64,000 nt of DNA from 188UL27-1 sp038526275 (lineage in GTDB: Bacteria > Pseudomonadota > Alphaproteobacteria > Rhodobacterales > Rhodobacteraceae): positions 1 through 64,000 of the forward strand of contig JBCBGY010000002.1 of assembly GCA_038526275.1 (NCBI GenBank), in the 5' to 3' direction. Both the position numbers and the translations under genes were made by a program. Positions 1-9,900 of the stretch are shown here, piece by piece (position 1 is the stretch's first letter; each line of letters starts with the position of its first letter). A model generated the notes under the pieces. The model ran no database searches. It had not been told where the DNA came from and saw nothing but the letters and a program-made list of their open reading frames with translations.

Positions 1-2294
1 GCAGGCAGCCAGAGGGCGATTTGAGGGAAGGTGAAGATCAAGATCAGCCCAATAAGCTGGATCACCATGAACTGCATCATGCCCAAATAGATGTCCGTCA
101 GATCCCAGTCCGGCACCACACCCTTTAGGAAGTAGGCCGAAAGCGCCACTGGCGGACTAAGCCACGCCGTCTGCAAGTTGACCGCCACCAGTATCGCGAA
201 CCAGATCAGCAGATCGTTGGGGTTCTCAAAACCCAGATCCAGCGCCGTGACGGTCGGAATGAGGATTGGTACGATGATCAGCACGATGGGAACCCATTCA
301 AGCGGCCAGCCCAACAAGAAGATCAGCGCCATAATGAGGATCAGGATCAGGATCGGCGACATATCGAGCGCCAGGAGCAGCTCGGTCAGCATCTTCGGCG
401 TGCCAAGGTTGGAAAAGACCGCACCAAAGAAGTTTGAGGCCGCAACCAGGAACATGATCAAAACGGTAATCTCTAGCGATTTGATCAGCGCATCGTAGAG
501 CCCCGGCATGGTGAACTTGCGGTATAGCGCAGAGAGCAGCATGGCACCAAAGGCCCCGCAAGCCGATGCCTCTGCCGGTGTCGCCCAGCCCGCGAGGATC
601 GAACCCAAAGCAAAGGCGATCAAGACCGTTGGCGGCACCAGGCCCATGAAAAACTCATACCACAGGTCTGAGAAATAGAACCCACCCGGCCGCGTGTGGC
701 GCATCCAGGTATATACTCCCCACATTACCCCGACCCAGGCGAGCGGGACGACGAGCGCTCCCAACGGGAACCCAAAGCCAGCCGTTAGGCCGCGTGTGAT
801 CAGCCAGATCAGGAATATGAGCGACCCCATAACCGCGACAACTTCTAGAAGGTAGTAGTCCGAGGTTTCAGGCTGTTCGTCCTCCGGCAGGATCGGCCCC
901 ATCTCCGGGTTCAGCCAGCAGCGGCCCAAAGCGTATAGCAGGTATAGTGCGGCCAACATGATGCCCGGCATAATCGCCGCACGGAACAGCTCCGTCACCG
1001 GCACTTCCAGAACCGGCCCCATCACAATCAACATGATAGACGGGGGGATCAGGATGCCCAAAGTGCCGCCGGCGGTGATTGTTCCGGCGGCCAAGCGCAC
1101 ATTATAGCCGGACTTGTTCATGGTGCGGGCGGCCATGATACCGAGGATCGTGACAGATGCCCCGACAATGCCGGTCGCGGCAGCGAAGATCGTCGAAACG
1201 AACAGAACGGCAATGAACAACGCGCCGCGTGTGCGGCTCATCATCATTTGCACGGCCTGAAACAGGCGCTCCATAAGCCCGGCCTGTTCCATCATAATGC
1301 CCATGAAGATGAACAGGGGCACCGCAACCAGTTGATCCGACAGCATTACGGAATTGGTCTGCAACGTCATCAGGAAGGTCGCGAGCTTGAAGTTCGCCCC
1401 CCAGGTGCCGAAGACGAAACCGAGGAAGATCAGCGTAAACGAGATCGGGAAGCCGATGAAGATCGCAAACAGCATCACGCCCAGCATGATCAGGCCGATG
1501 GTGGGTTTCGAGATGTCGATCCCGCCACCGAAGATGGCCTCCCACCAGTCACCGAATGGAACGACATTCGGAAAGAAGACGGTCGCAGTGACAAGAAACA
1601 GAACCACCAGGTATGGCGGCAGGATGCGCAAGAAAACCCGTTCGCGTTCCTTGCCCATTTGGTGGAAGGCGCGGAACAGTTCCGGGAAACCCTGAAGCAG
1701 CAGCAAAAACGCCCCCACGGGCATGGCCAACCGCGCGGGCCACAGGATTGGCGCCCAGGTGGAATCGCTGGCCTGTTCCCCGGTGGTGAAGGCCTTCAGC
1801 CAGTATTCAGCCGAAACCCAGGTGAAAAACAGCATCGCTGGGATGTAGAAGGCCAGGTAAAGGGCCGCATCCACCGTCGCCTGCGTTTTCGGCGACCAGG
1901 TCCGGTAGAGAAAATCTGCGCGGATATGGACCCCGCGCATCAACGCGTAGCCGGCCCCTGCCATGAACAATACACCGCCCAACATGCGGGAAACATCGTA
2001 GACCCAAAGCGTTGGGCCAAAACCCCAGGCGATGGCCAAATCGTTGCGCCCGGCTTCGGTGAGCAACGCAAACATGTTGCGCGAAAAGACTTCGTAGACG
2101 ATCGAGAAGATCAGCGGGATCATCAGCACGCAGATCAGGCGGCCAGCCCAAAGGTTGATCACATCGATGGTGGCCGTGATTGGCCTCTGCCAGGCGGTCA
2201 TATCCGCTGGCGTCTGGCCCGCCGGTTCAGCCCGCCTTTCGGCGATAAGCTCGTCCGTTATGTCAAGCTGGTCCGGATCTACCTCGTCGGCCAT
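1..2294 (-). CDS. TRAP transporter fused QM permease (3' end outside window)
   Basis: Inner-membrane permease of a tripartite ATP-independent periplasmic importer. One uninterrupted reading frame runs from an ATG at 2294 to the window edge (about 764 codons). The first 220 residues are a DctQ-like small subunit with four hydrophobic segments; the remainder is a DctM-like large subunit with the family motifs GGTLGILIPPS and GWATPAEASACGAFGA. Normally Q and M are separate genes, although natural QM fusions are known in the TRAP family. The last visible residues (MMQFMVIQLIGLILIF) look close to the usual C-terminus, so only a few codons are missing. It lies 110 nt downstream of its solute-binding protein gene in the same orientation. 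The RBS at 2294 is weak; an in-frame ATG about 31 codons later is an alternative. Confidence 0.88.
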   Translation of the reverse strand, partial: MADEVDPDQLDITDELIAERRAEPAGQTPADMTAWQRPITATIDVINLWAGRLICVLMIPLIFSIVYEVFSRNMFALLTEAGRNDLAIAWGFGPTLWVYDVSRMLGGVLFMAGAGYALMRGVHIRADFLYRTWSPKTQATVDAALYLAFYIPAMLFFTWVSAEYWLKAFTTGEQASDSTWAPILWPARLAMPVGAFLLLLQGFPELFRAFHQMGKERERVFLRILPPYLVVLFLVTATVFFPNVVPFGDWWEAIFGGGIDISKPTIGLIMLGVMLFAIFIGFPISFTLIFLGFVFGTWGANFKLATFLMTLQTNSVMLSDQLVAVPLFIFMGIMMEQAGLMERLFQAVQMMMSRTRGALFIAVLFVSTIFAAATGIVGASVTILGIMAARTMNKSGYNVRLAAGTITAGGTLGILIPPSIMLIVMGPVLEVPVTELFRAAIMPGIMLAALYLLYALGRCWLNPEMGPILPEDEQPETSDYYLLEVVAVMGSLIFLIWLITRGLTAGFGFPLGALVVPLAWVGVMWGVYTWMRHTRPGGFYFSDLWYEFFMGLVPPTVLIAFALGSILAGWATPAEASACGAFGAMLLSALYRKFTMPGLYDALIKSLEITVLIMFLVAASNFFGAVFSNLGTPKMLTELLLALDMSPILILILIMALIFLLGWPLEWVPIVLIIVPILIPTVTALDLGFENPNDLLIWFAILVAVNLQTAWLSPPVALSAYFLKGVVPDWDLTDIYLGMMQFMVIQLIGLILIFTFPQIALWLP

Positions 2295-2404
2295 CCAATC
2301 GGTCCCGTGCAATCAGGTATCGAAATCCCGCCCCGGCATGCCATGCCAAAGGACTTCCGCGTCTTGAGCGCGCTTTGCCCGGCGCCTGACGGGGCGGGTG
2401 GTCT

Positions 2405-3499
2405 TTACTTCAGGCTATCCGCGAAAGCCTTGCCGAGGTTCGCGTTAGAGGTCTGCGCACCGGCCCAGAATGGTACGGCGATTGTCGCAAAATCCTTCTG
2501 AGACTGCCAGACTTCGGCGAAGAACTCGTTCTCGGCGGCGTTCGTTTCCAAAGCCTTCCGGGCGGCTTCCATGTATTCGACGAAGTAGTCCTCGGGTGTG
2601 TCATGCAGGATCACACCGTGGTTCTCGGTCAGATCAGCCAGAGCTTTGCCGTTCTCGTAGATCCGGTAGGACATGGCCTTGGACAGTGAGGCATTTGCCG
2701 CCACTTCAATGGCCTTTTGCTCCAGTTCCGTCAGGCCGTCATAGACATCGCCGTTGATGTAAAGGTCGGCGTTGACCACGACCTGGTGCAAGCCTTGCAG
2801 ATAGTAGTGCTTAAGCACCTTCTGGAAGCCGAACACTGAGTCTGGCTTCGGGCAGCACCATTCGGCCGCATCGATCGTGCCCTTTTCCAGTGCGGGCAGG
2901 ATGTCCCCTCCGCCCATGGCCACAGATGCCACGCCGATATCCTTGTAGGTCTGGCCCGGAATGCCCGGAGGCGTGCGGAACCGGTACTTGCGGAAATCGT
3001 CCATTGAGGCAATCGGTTCGGAGAACCATCCCAGCGCTTCCGGACCGACGGGCTGTAGCATGAAGCCTTTGACGTTCACGCCCATCTCGTCCCAAAGCTG
3101 GTCGTAAAGCTCGCGCCCGCCGCCATACTGGAACCAGGACAGGAATGCGATATTGTCGATACCCACACCGGCACCGGCCACGGGCGAGCCAAAGAGCATC
3201 GCTGCCGGATGTTTGCCAGACCAGTAGTGCGTCCAGGCAAAGCCGCCTTCGATCAGACCAGCATCCACCGCATCGAGCGTTTCCTGAACGCCGACCACGG
3301 CACCGGCGGGCAGCACCTCGATCTTGACCGATCCGCCTGTCAGGTCGTTCACGTCCTGGGCGAATTCATTGAGCATAAAGACTTCGTCCGCCTGAGCCGG
3401 AATGACCGACTGTACGCGGATGACCGTCTCGGCAATCGCTGACGTTGCCATCAAAGCCAGCGCTGCGGCACCTGTGGTCAGGGCCTTAAATGTAGTCAT
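2405..3499 (-). CDS. TRAP transporter solute-binding protein (DctP/TakP-like)
   Basis: Periplasmic substrate receptor of 364 residues feeding the fused QM permease encoded downstream. A Sec signal peptide ends near residue 23 (TSAIA-ET). The stretch GTIDAAEWCCPKPD resembles the ligand-loop signature GTIDAAEW of TakP-type receptors, which bind 2-oxoacids and related organic acids; the neighbouring Cys-Cys pair is unusual. A good RBS (GGGAGGAG) precedes the ATG at 3499. The gene follows the GMC oxidoreductase by 92 nt, so oxidase and importer are probably co-transcribed and the substrate may be an alcohol or organic acid handled by both. The actual substrate cannot be read from sequence. Confidence 0.9.
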   Translation of the reverse strand: MTTFKALTTGAAALALMATSAIAETVIRVQSVIPAQADEVFMLNEFAQDVNDLTGGSVKIEVLPAGAVVGVQETLDAVDAGLIEGGFAWTHYWSGKHPAAMLFGSPVAGAGVGIDNIAFLSWFQYGGGRELYDQLWDEMGVNVKGFMLQPVGPEALGWFSEPIASMDDFRKYRFRTPPGIPGQTYKDIGVASVAMGGGDILPALEKGTIDAAEWCCPKPDSVFGFQKVLKHYYLQGLHQVVVNADLYINGDVYDGLTELEQKAIEVAANASLSKAMSYRIYENGKALADLTENHGVILHDTPEDYFVEYMEAARKALETNAAENEFFAEVWQSQKDFATIAVPFWAGAQTSNANLGKAFADSLK

Positions 3500-3591
3500 G
3501 GATCTCCTCCCTTATCCATTTGCCTTCGCATATTTGGGTTCGATCCGGGGTGAAGGCCTATAACCGGACCGATAGTCATTGTCCTTTCTGC

Positions 3592-5193
3592 TCAGGCGAG
3601 GGCGTCCTCCAACACCATGTCACTCGCCTTTTCCCCGATCATGATCGCCGGGGCGTTGGTGTTTCCGCTGACGATGCGCGGCATGATCGACGCGTCAGCC
3701 ACCCGAAGACCCGTAACACCGTTGACCCGAAGCCGCGGGTCTACGACCGCTTGCGCATCGGTGCCCATCTTACAGGTGCCCGTCGGGTGATAGATCGTTA
3801 CCGCCGTGCGGCGCGCCCAATCCAGCGTGGCCGCTTCATCATCAAAGGCCACGTCCGCGCCGGGTGCATGTTCTTCCGATATGTGATCCTTCAGCGGCGC
3901 GTACTGCGCGATTTTTCGGGCCACCTGAATACCCTTCACGATAGTGCGGCAGTCGGTATCCGTTGCCAGATAATTCGGATAGATCTCCGGATGATCGTCT
4001 ATATTTGCTGACCGAAGTTTCAGGTGCCCTGCACTTTCGGGTCGGAGTTGCAGGACCGACGCGGTAAAGGCCGAAAATTTGTGTGTGCCCTCGGCAGGGC
4101 TATCGGCACTAAAGGGCTGGATGTGGAACTGAATGTCTGGCGTTTCCAGATGTGGCTCGGTTTTCAGGAACCCCGTGCCCAGGCTCGCGGCCATCGTCAT
4201 GGCGCCCTTCTGAGTCAGCAGATATTGCAGCCCGATCATGAACTGTTTGAAAATGTTGTTGGTCTCGACATTGATCGTCGACAGATCTGTCTTGAAGATC
4301 GGGCGGGCCTGTAGGTGATCTTGCAGGTTCTTTCCAACAGCATCGCTGTCGACCAGAGGCTCGATGCCAAGCTGCGAAATCTCGTCGGCATCACCTACGC
4401 CCGACAACATCAGGATTTGCGGAGACCCGATTGCGCCCGCGCTGAGAATGATTTCGCACCGCGCCTTGATCTCGACCGGCTGCCCTTTGTGCCGGGCTCG
4501 AACTGCGACGGCGCGCTTGTCGGCAAAAATCACAGCCTCTGTTTGAATATCGGTCAGGATTTCCAGGTTCTGCCGCCCCCGGGCCGGGTTCAAATAGGCC
4601 ACGGCGGACGAACACCGCCTGCCCCCCTTCATCGTCAGTTGGAAATGACCGACGCCTTCCTGATCAGGGCCGTTATAATCCGCGCAACGCTTGTAGCCGG
4701 CCTGCTCCGCCGCATCGACCCAAAGGTCCACGACCTCTCGCGACAGGCGGGATGATTGCACAGAGAGCGGACCATCCGTTCCCCGCGCGCCAGAAGGGTT
4801 TGGGCCTTTCCAACTTTCGGACCTCTTGAAGATCGGCAGTACATCGTCCCACGACCAGCCGGTGCAGCCCATTTGCGCCCAGCCGTCATAGTCCTGCGCT
4901 TGCCCGCGGACATAAAGTAGCCCGTTGATCGAACTTGATCCGCCCAGCACCCGGCCCCGCGGCCAGTTGATCGACCGCCCGGCCAAACCATGATCCGGTT
5001 CGGTGCGGTAGCGCCAGTCTGTCTTGGGGTTTCCCATCGTCCGGAAATACCCAACCGGGATGTGAATCCAGGGGTTGGTGTCCTTTGGTCCGGCTTCCAG
5101 CAAAGCGACCTTGTATCGTCCACTCTCAGAAAGACGATGCGCCAAGGCGCAGCCAGCCGAACCCGCACCGACGATGATGAAGTCGAACTCCAT
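3592..5193 (-). CDS. GMC-family FAD oxidoreductase (choline/alcohol dehydrogenase-like)
   Basis: Flavoprotein of 533 residues expected to oxidise an alcohol to an aldehyde or ketone. The N-terminal FAD-binding Rossmann motif IIVGAGSAGC is at residues 6-15 and the C-terminal GMC signature with the catalytic His (YHPTGTCKMG) and the later SGNTNAP segment are intact. The ATG at 5193 was preferred over an upstream in-frame start near 5283 because GGGAGGA lies directly before it and the FAD motif then sits at the usual distance from the N-terminus. It is first in a likely operon with the TRAP binding protein and permease and is divergent from an IclR regulator. Substrate unknown; similarity to choline dehydrogenase is only at family level. 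Confidence 0.9.
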   Translation of the reverse strand: MEFDFIIVGAGSAGCALAHRLSESGRYKVALLEAGPKDTNPWIHIPVGYFRTMGNPKTDWRYRTEPDHGLAGRSINWPRGRVLGGSSSINGLLYVRGQAQDYDGWAQMGCTGWSWDDVLPIFKRSESWKGPNPSGARGTDGPLSVQSSRLSREVVDLWVDAAEQAGYKRCADYNGPDQEGVGHFQLTMKGGRRCSSAVAYLNPARGRQNLEILTDIQTEAVIFADKRAVAVRARHKGQPVEIKARCEIILSAGAIGSPQILMLSGVGDADEISQLGIEPLVDSDAVGKNLQDHLQARPIFKTDLSTINVETNNIFKQFMIGLQYLLTQKGAMTMAASLGTGFLKTEPHLETPDIQFHIQPFSADSPAEGTHKFSAFTASVLQLRPESAGHLKLRSANIDDHPEIYPNYLATDTDCRTIVKGIQVARKIAQYAPLKDHISEEHAPGADVAFDDEAATLDWARRTAVTIYHPTGTCKMGTDAQAVVDPRLRVNGVTGLRVADASIMPRIVSGNTNAPAIMIGEKASDMVLEDALA

Positions 5194-5214
5194 TCTCCTC
5201 CCAATATCAAAAAA

Positions 5215-5231
5215 TGGGACTTTTGGTCCCA
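5215..5231. promoter_or_regulatory. Inverted repeat, probable IclR operator
   Basis: TGGGAC-5 nt-GTCCCA is a perfect 6-bp inverted repeat in the 107-nt gap between the divergent GMC gene and the IclR gene, with a further A/T-rich symmetry outside it. The size and TGG...CCA ends fit IclR-type operators. Assignment to the adjacent regulator is inference from position. Confidence 0.5.
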
Positions 5232-5300
5232 AATTTATGTTATTCCCTGGACGGTACACCGATTCGCGACAAAGACAACACAAATCTAGACGACCCTGCG

Positions 5301-6092
5301 ATGTCCCGACCTATGCCTGCCGATCCTGCAATGCCCGATGATGATGGCGCACGTATCCCGACAAACCTTCGCACCCTGCTCATTCTGGAAGTATTGGGCC
5401 GTAGCGACCGCCCGCTGACAGCGACAGAGATCAACGAACAGCTCGGACTGCCGAAGCAGACCGTCCATCGGCTTTGTAAAACCTTGGAAGAAGAAGGATT
5501 TCTAAGTCGGCAAAGTGGCGAGCGACGCTACCATGCGGCGCGGCGGTTGCGGGATCTGGGGACCGGACTGCTTTACAACTCCCGAACCCACATTGCGCGC
5601 CACCAGATCCTGCAGGGGCTGGCGCAGGCAGTCGGCGAAACCGTCAATTTCTCGGTGCCGGAGAAAGACGGGATGAGCTATTTGGACCGGGTCGAAACCG
5701 ATTGGGCCTTTCGCATCCAGCTGCCCATTGGAAGCCATGTGCCATTCCATTGTACGGCGAGCGGCAAATGTTTCTTGGCCTCCCTGGCCCCAAAGGCACG
5801 GGAAACGCTGGTGTCATCGCTGCAGTTGGAACGGAAAACAGCCCACACCCACACGACCCCCGACAGCCTGCTCAAGGAAATCGCCGATATTGCGCGCGAT
5901 GGATATGCGCTCGACCGGGAAGAGTTTATGGAGGACATGGTCGCTCTTGCTGTTCCAGTTACGGATGCCCAGGGCCGTTACATGGCCTCCCTGTCCTTTC
6001 ACGGGCCGACCCAGCGCATCTCGATCGCAGATGCGATTGAACTGAAATGTACGGTACAAGCCGCAGCCAATGACTTAAGACGGGTCCTTTAG
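5301..6092 (+). CDS. IclR-family transcriptional regulator
   Basis: DNA-binding regulator of about 263 residues. After a short polar N-terminus comes a winged helix-turn-helix (NLRTLLILEVLG ... TATEINEQLGLPKQTVHRLCKTLEEEGFL) and then an IclR effector-binding domain with the typical LPIGSHVPFHCTASGKCFLA and REEFMEDMVALAVPV segments. A start at 5301 is preferred because an upstream in-frame ATG at 5214 would place the coding region across the probable operator. It is divergent from the GMC/TRAP operon and is the likely local regulator of it, with the alpha/beta hydrolase 70 nt downstream perhaps in the same transcript. The effector is unknown. Confidence 0.9.
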   Translation: MSRPMPADPAMPDDDGARIPTNLRTLLILEVLGRSDRPLTATEINEQLGLPKQTVHRLCKTLEEEGFLSRQSGERRYHAARRLRDLGTGLLYNSRTHIARHQILQGLAQAVGETVNFSVPEKDGMSYLDRVETDWAFRIQLPIGSHVPFHCTASGKCFLASLAPKARETLVSSLQLERKTAHTHTTPDSLLKEIADIARDGYALDREEFMEDMVALAVPVTDAQGRYMASLSFHGPTQRISIADAIELKCTVQAAANDLRRVL

Positions 6093-6162
6093 AACGTTTC
6101 GACGGTTGACCATATTGGCCTAACCCGGAAAGTGGCCGTAGTTAATTCGGATAGAACGTCCA

Positions 6163-6981
6163 ATGACTTGGAACTTGGATCAGTCTTTGGCTGGCCCCGC
6201 TGGTCGGATCGCGTGGGGCCGCGCCGGTTCCGGCCCAGAGGTTGTTCTGGCCCATGGATGGCCATGGTCATCCTATTCCTGGCATCGGGTGATCCCGGAT
6301 CTTGCCCACCACTTCACCGTCTACTGGTATGACATGCCCGGTTACGGCCAGTCAGAAATGCGCGCGGACCAACGGACTGGGCTTGATGTTCAGGGCGAAA
6401 TCTTCGCCTTCATGTTGGAGCAGTGGGGCCTTGAACAGCCGCTGATCGTGGCCCACGATTTTGGCGGCGCGACCACATTGCGCGCTCACCTGTTGCACGG
6501 CAAAGACTATGCGCGCTTCGTCTTGATGAACGTGGTGGCCATGCGCCCTTGGGGATCTGCCTTTTTTGACCATGTGGGCCGACATGTGGAGGCCTTTACC
6601 GGATTGCCACCGCACATCCACGGCGCGGTTGTAAGGGCCTATGTCAAAGGCGCGCTTGTCTCTGAAATCTCGCCTGAGGACCTAGATGCGCTCGTCGCCC
6701 CTTGGCTGACCGAGGACGGGCGCGTGAGCTTTTACCGACAGTTCGCCCAGGCAGACGAAGCCTTCACGGCGGAGGTTGAGCCACTGTTCGGCCAAGTGCG
6801 ATGCCCGGTCAAAATCCTATGGGGAGAAGATGACCCCTGGATACCGCTCGACAGAGGGCGGGCGCTTCACAGTTGCATGCCAGATGCCCAGATGCAGACC
6901 CTGCCCGGCCTCGGGCATCTGCCCCAGCTTGAGGCGCCTTCGTCGGTCAGTGCAGAACTGATCGCGTTCCTCAAATCCTGA
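6163..6981 (+). CDS. Alpha/beta hydrolase with Asp nucleophile (dehalogenase/epoxide-hydrolase-like)
   Basis: Cytoplasmic hydrolase of 272 residues. The oxyanion region HGWPWSSYSWH lies near residues 31-41, the nucleophile elbow reads AHDFGGAT, placing Asp where most esterases have Ser, an acidic residue follows in WGEDDPW, and the catalytic His is in GLGHLPQ near the C-terminus. An Asp nucleophile is characteristic of haloalkane and haloacetate dehalogenases and epoxide hydrolases, so ester hydrolysis is less likely. The gene follows iclR by 70 nt and converges with the RND gene, whose stop codon is 3 nt away. Substrate unknown. Confidence 0.85.
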   Translation: MTWNLDQSLAGPAGRIAWGRAGSGPEVVLAHGWPWSSYSWHRVIPDLAHHFTVYWYDMPGYGQSEMRADQRTGLDVQGEIFAFMLEQWGLEQPLIVAHDFGGATTLRAHLLHGKDYARFVLMNVVAMRPWGSAFFDHVGRHVEAFTGLPPHIHGAVVRAYVKGALVSEISPEDLDALVAPWLTEDGRVSFYRQFAQADEAFTAEVEPLFGQVRCPVKILWGEDDPWIPLDRGRALHSCMPDAQMQTLPGLGHLPQLEAPSSVSAELIAFLKS

Positions 6982-6984
6982 GCC

Positions 6985-9900
6985 TCATGTCTCGTCTGAC
7001 GTCACCCGGAAGAAGATGGTATAGAGCGTCGGCACAATGATCAGCGTCAGGATCGTGGCGAAGCTCAGCCCGCAAATGATCACGACCGAGAGGGATTTGA
7101 AGAATGGATCCCACAAGAGCGGGACAACCCCCAGAACCGTCGTCAGCACCCCAAGGACCACGGGCCTGACCCGGCTGACCGCGCTGTCCACCACCGCCTG
7201 CATCCGCGCCTTGCCAGCAGCGATCTGACTGTCCGTTTCGTCGATCAGAACGATCGCATTCTTCACCAACATTCCAGTCAATGACAGCACGCCAAGAATG
7301 GCCATGAATTCGAGCGGCGTATTGGTTGCCGCGAGACCCCAGATCACTCCGATCAATGCGAGAGGTGCTGTCAGCCATATGATCAGCGGTTGCCTGACGG
7401 CGTTGAACAGGAAGATCACAACCAGGATCATAGCACCAAAGCCAAGCGGCATGGTTGCGGCCAAACCCTCGTTCGCCTCCTGGGAATCCCCAAATTCCCC
7501 CTGCCATTCGAATGAATATCCCGGCGGCAGTTCAATCGCCTCTATGTCGGCGCGCAGTTCATCGAAGAGATCGCCTGACAATATGCCGGGCGGATTGTCA
7601 CCTTGGGCCATGATCGCCAACTTGCGATCAACCCGCCGCAGGTTGCCCGCCTCAAACTCCAGGGCGAACCGATCAACAACCTGGGTAATCGGAATATACC
7701 CCCCGGCCACCTGGCTGTAGACCTGAACGGCCTGGAGGTCAGCGACCTCGTCCCGATCCGAGGCGAAGGGGCGCATGACTATGTCGCGAAGCTCTTCGCC
7801 TTCGCGGTAGACACCCAGGGTGGAGCCGTTGAGGTGATTGTAAAGCGCGCTGGAAATCTCGCCCTGTGTCAGACCCAGTCGCCGCGCATTTTCGGTGTCG
7901 ATGATCGGGCGGATCACTTGAACCTGTTCGCGCCAATCATCCTTGATCGCAATGGCCCCGGCCTCTGCCATGACCGCCTTGGCTTCACCGGCCAAGGACC
8001 GAAGCACCGCCGGATCAGGCCCAAAGAACTGCGCCTCGATCTTTGAACCGCCGCCCGGACCCAATACGAATTTCCAGACCTTGGCCGTGGCTTCGGGGAA
8101 GTTTGCGTCTATCCAGTCCTGCAGGTCACCACGGATCGCGTCAATCTGATCGAAACTTTCCACATCGATGAGGATCTGGCCGTAGGCCGAGTTCGGATCC
8201 TCGCTTTCGTAAATGAGCATGAACCTTAGATGCCCATCTCCCACCGTAGCATTGGTGCCGGTGACGCCAGGCAGTGTGCGGACATGTTCGTCGATCCGAA
8301 GAATATCCGCGGTTGTTTCTTCAATGTCCGTCCCTTCCGGCAAGGTATAGTCGACCACGAATTGCGCGCGGGTCGACGCAGGAAAGAAACCGGGCGGCAC
8401 ATAACTGAACAGCGCCAAAGCCGAAAGAAAAAGCCCCACAATCAGCGCCACGGTCAGGTATCGTACCTGGATCGCGCGCGTCAAAAGCCCGCGATAGGTT
8501 CGCAGGATGACCCCTTCGCTGTCATCTGCGGATTTAGTGCCCGGTTTGAGCAATAGGCTGCAGTAGTAGGGCGTAAGCCAGATCGCCACGAGCCAGGAAA
8601 AGAGCAGCGAAATGGCAATCGTCCAGAACAGACTGCCTGCATATTCTCCCGTATTGTCCGGTGAAAAGCCGATGGGCGAAAAGGCCAATAGGCCCACGAA
8701 CGTACCGCCCAGCAGGGGCCACCTGGTTTGAGCAACGACCGTCTGCGCAGCTTCGGCGGCCTGCATACCCTTTTGCACCCGCACCAACGTACCTTCGACG
8801 ACCACAATGGCATTGTCGACCAACATGCCAAGCGCAATGATCAATGCGCCCAGCGAGATCCGCTGCATGTCGAGGCCAAAGACATACATGCCGAACAGGG
8901 TGCCCGCGACCGTGATCAGCAGGATGCCCCCCATCAGCACACCCGACCGGAGCCCCATGAAAATCAGCAAGGTCCCGGCCACGATGACAAGCGCGACCAC
9001 AAGGTTCAGAACGAAGTCGTTGACGGAATCCTCCACGGTCGTGGACTGATCAGAGATGGGCAGGACCTCGATCCCTATGGGCCGTTCGGTGATCAGTTCG
9101 TCCATCCGCGCCTTGACGGCCTTGCCCATGTTTACGACATTGCCGCCCAGCGTGTTGGAAATGCCGAGCCCGATCCCCGGTCGCCCGTCGCGAAAGAGCT
9201 GCTGATCGGGCGGGTCGACAAGCCCGCGCTTGACCGTCGCAATGTCGGACAGCCGAAAAGACCGCCCGGTCTGCGGGTTCGAAATCAGCAAGTTGCCAAT
9301 GGCTTCGGTCGAGGCGACAGCAGATTTGGGGCGCAGTTCCAGCCGGGTTGGTCCCACCTTTATGGACCCGGCAGGCGCAACCAAATTCTGACCCGACAAG
9401 ACATCTGCGATAGAGTCCGGCGACAGGCCTAACGCGATCAGGCGGGCCGGCGAATATTCCACATAGATCAGCTCATCCTGCACGCCATTCAGGATGACCT
9501 TTGACACCCCATCCACCGTGACCAGTTCGCGCTGAAGATCCTTGGCGTATTCGTAAAGCTCCGTCAGGGTATAGCCATCACCGACCACCGCGAAATAAAG
9601 CGCGTAAACGTCGCCAAAGTCGTCGTACACTTGGGTCGAAAGGGCGTTGGGTGGCAAATCGGTTTGGGCGTCGCTGATTTTGGCACGCAGTTGGGTAAAT
9701 TTCTGATTCAGTTCTGATCTGTCAGGGGTCGCCGCAATGGTGAACTCAACCGTCACCATGCTGACACCCGGAGAGGACACGGAGCTGACTTCTTTAACGC
9801 CCTGCAACTGCTGAACCGCGTTTTCCACAACCTCTGTCACCTCTTCGGCGACTTCCTCTGCTCCCGCGCCGGGATAGGGTGTGACCAACTGAGCTTGGCG

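Noticed and set aside
2295..2404. Hairpin between the first TRAP receptor and permease genes
   Set aside because: Only 4-5 bp stems with mismatches could be drawn, much weaker than those after the other receptor genes.
1248..2501. 417-codon open frame on the plus strand
   Set aside because: It lies antisense to the fused TRAP permease, is very rich in Arg, Gln, His and Pro and shows no family features; it is a G/C-rich shadow frame.
8400..8900. Asn instead of the second Asp in the RND proton-relay motif as a sign of an inactive pump
   Set aside because: VDN is common in working divergent RND transporters, so it is not evidence of inactivation.
8728..9432. 234-codon open frame on the plus strand
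   Set aside because: Antisense to the RND pump; composition is His/Asp/Arg-rich without any motif.
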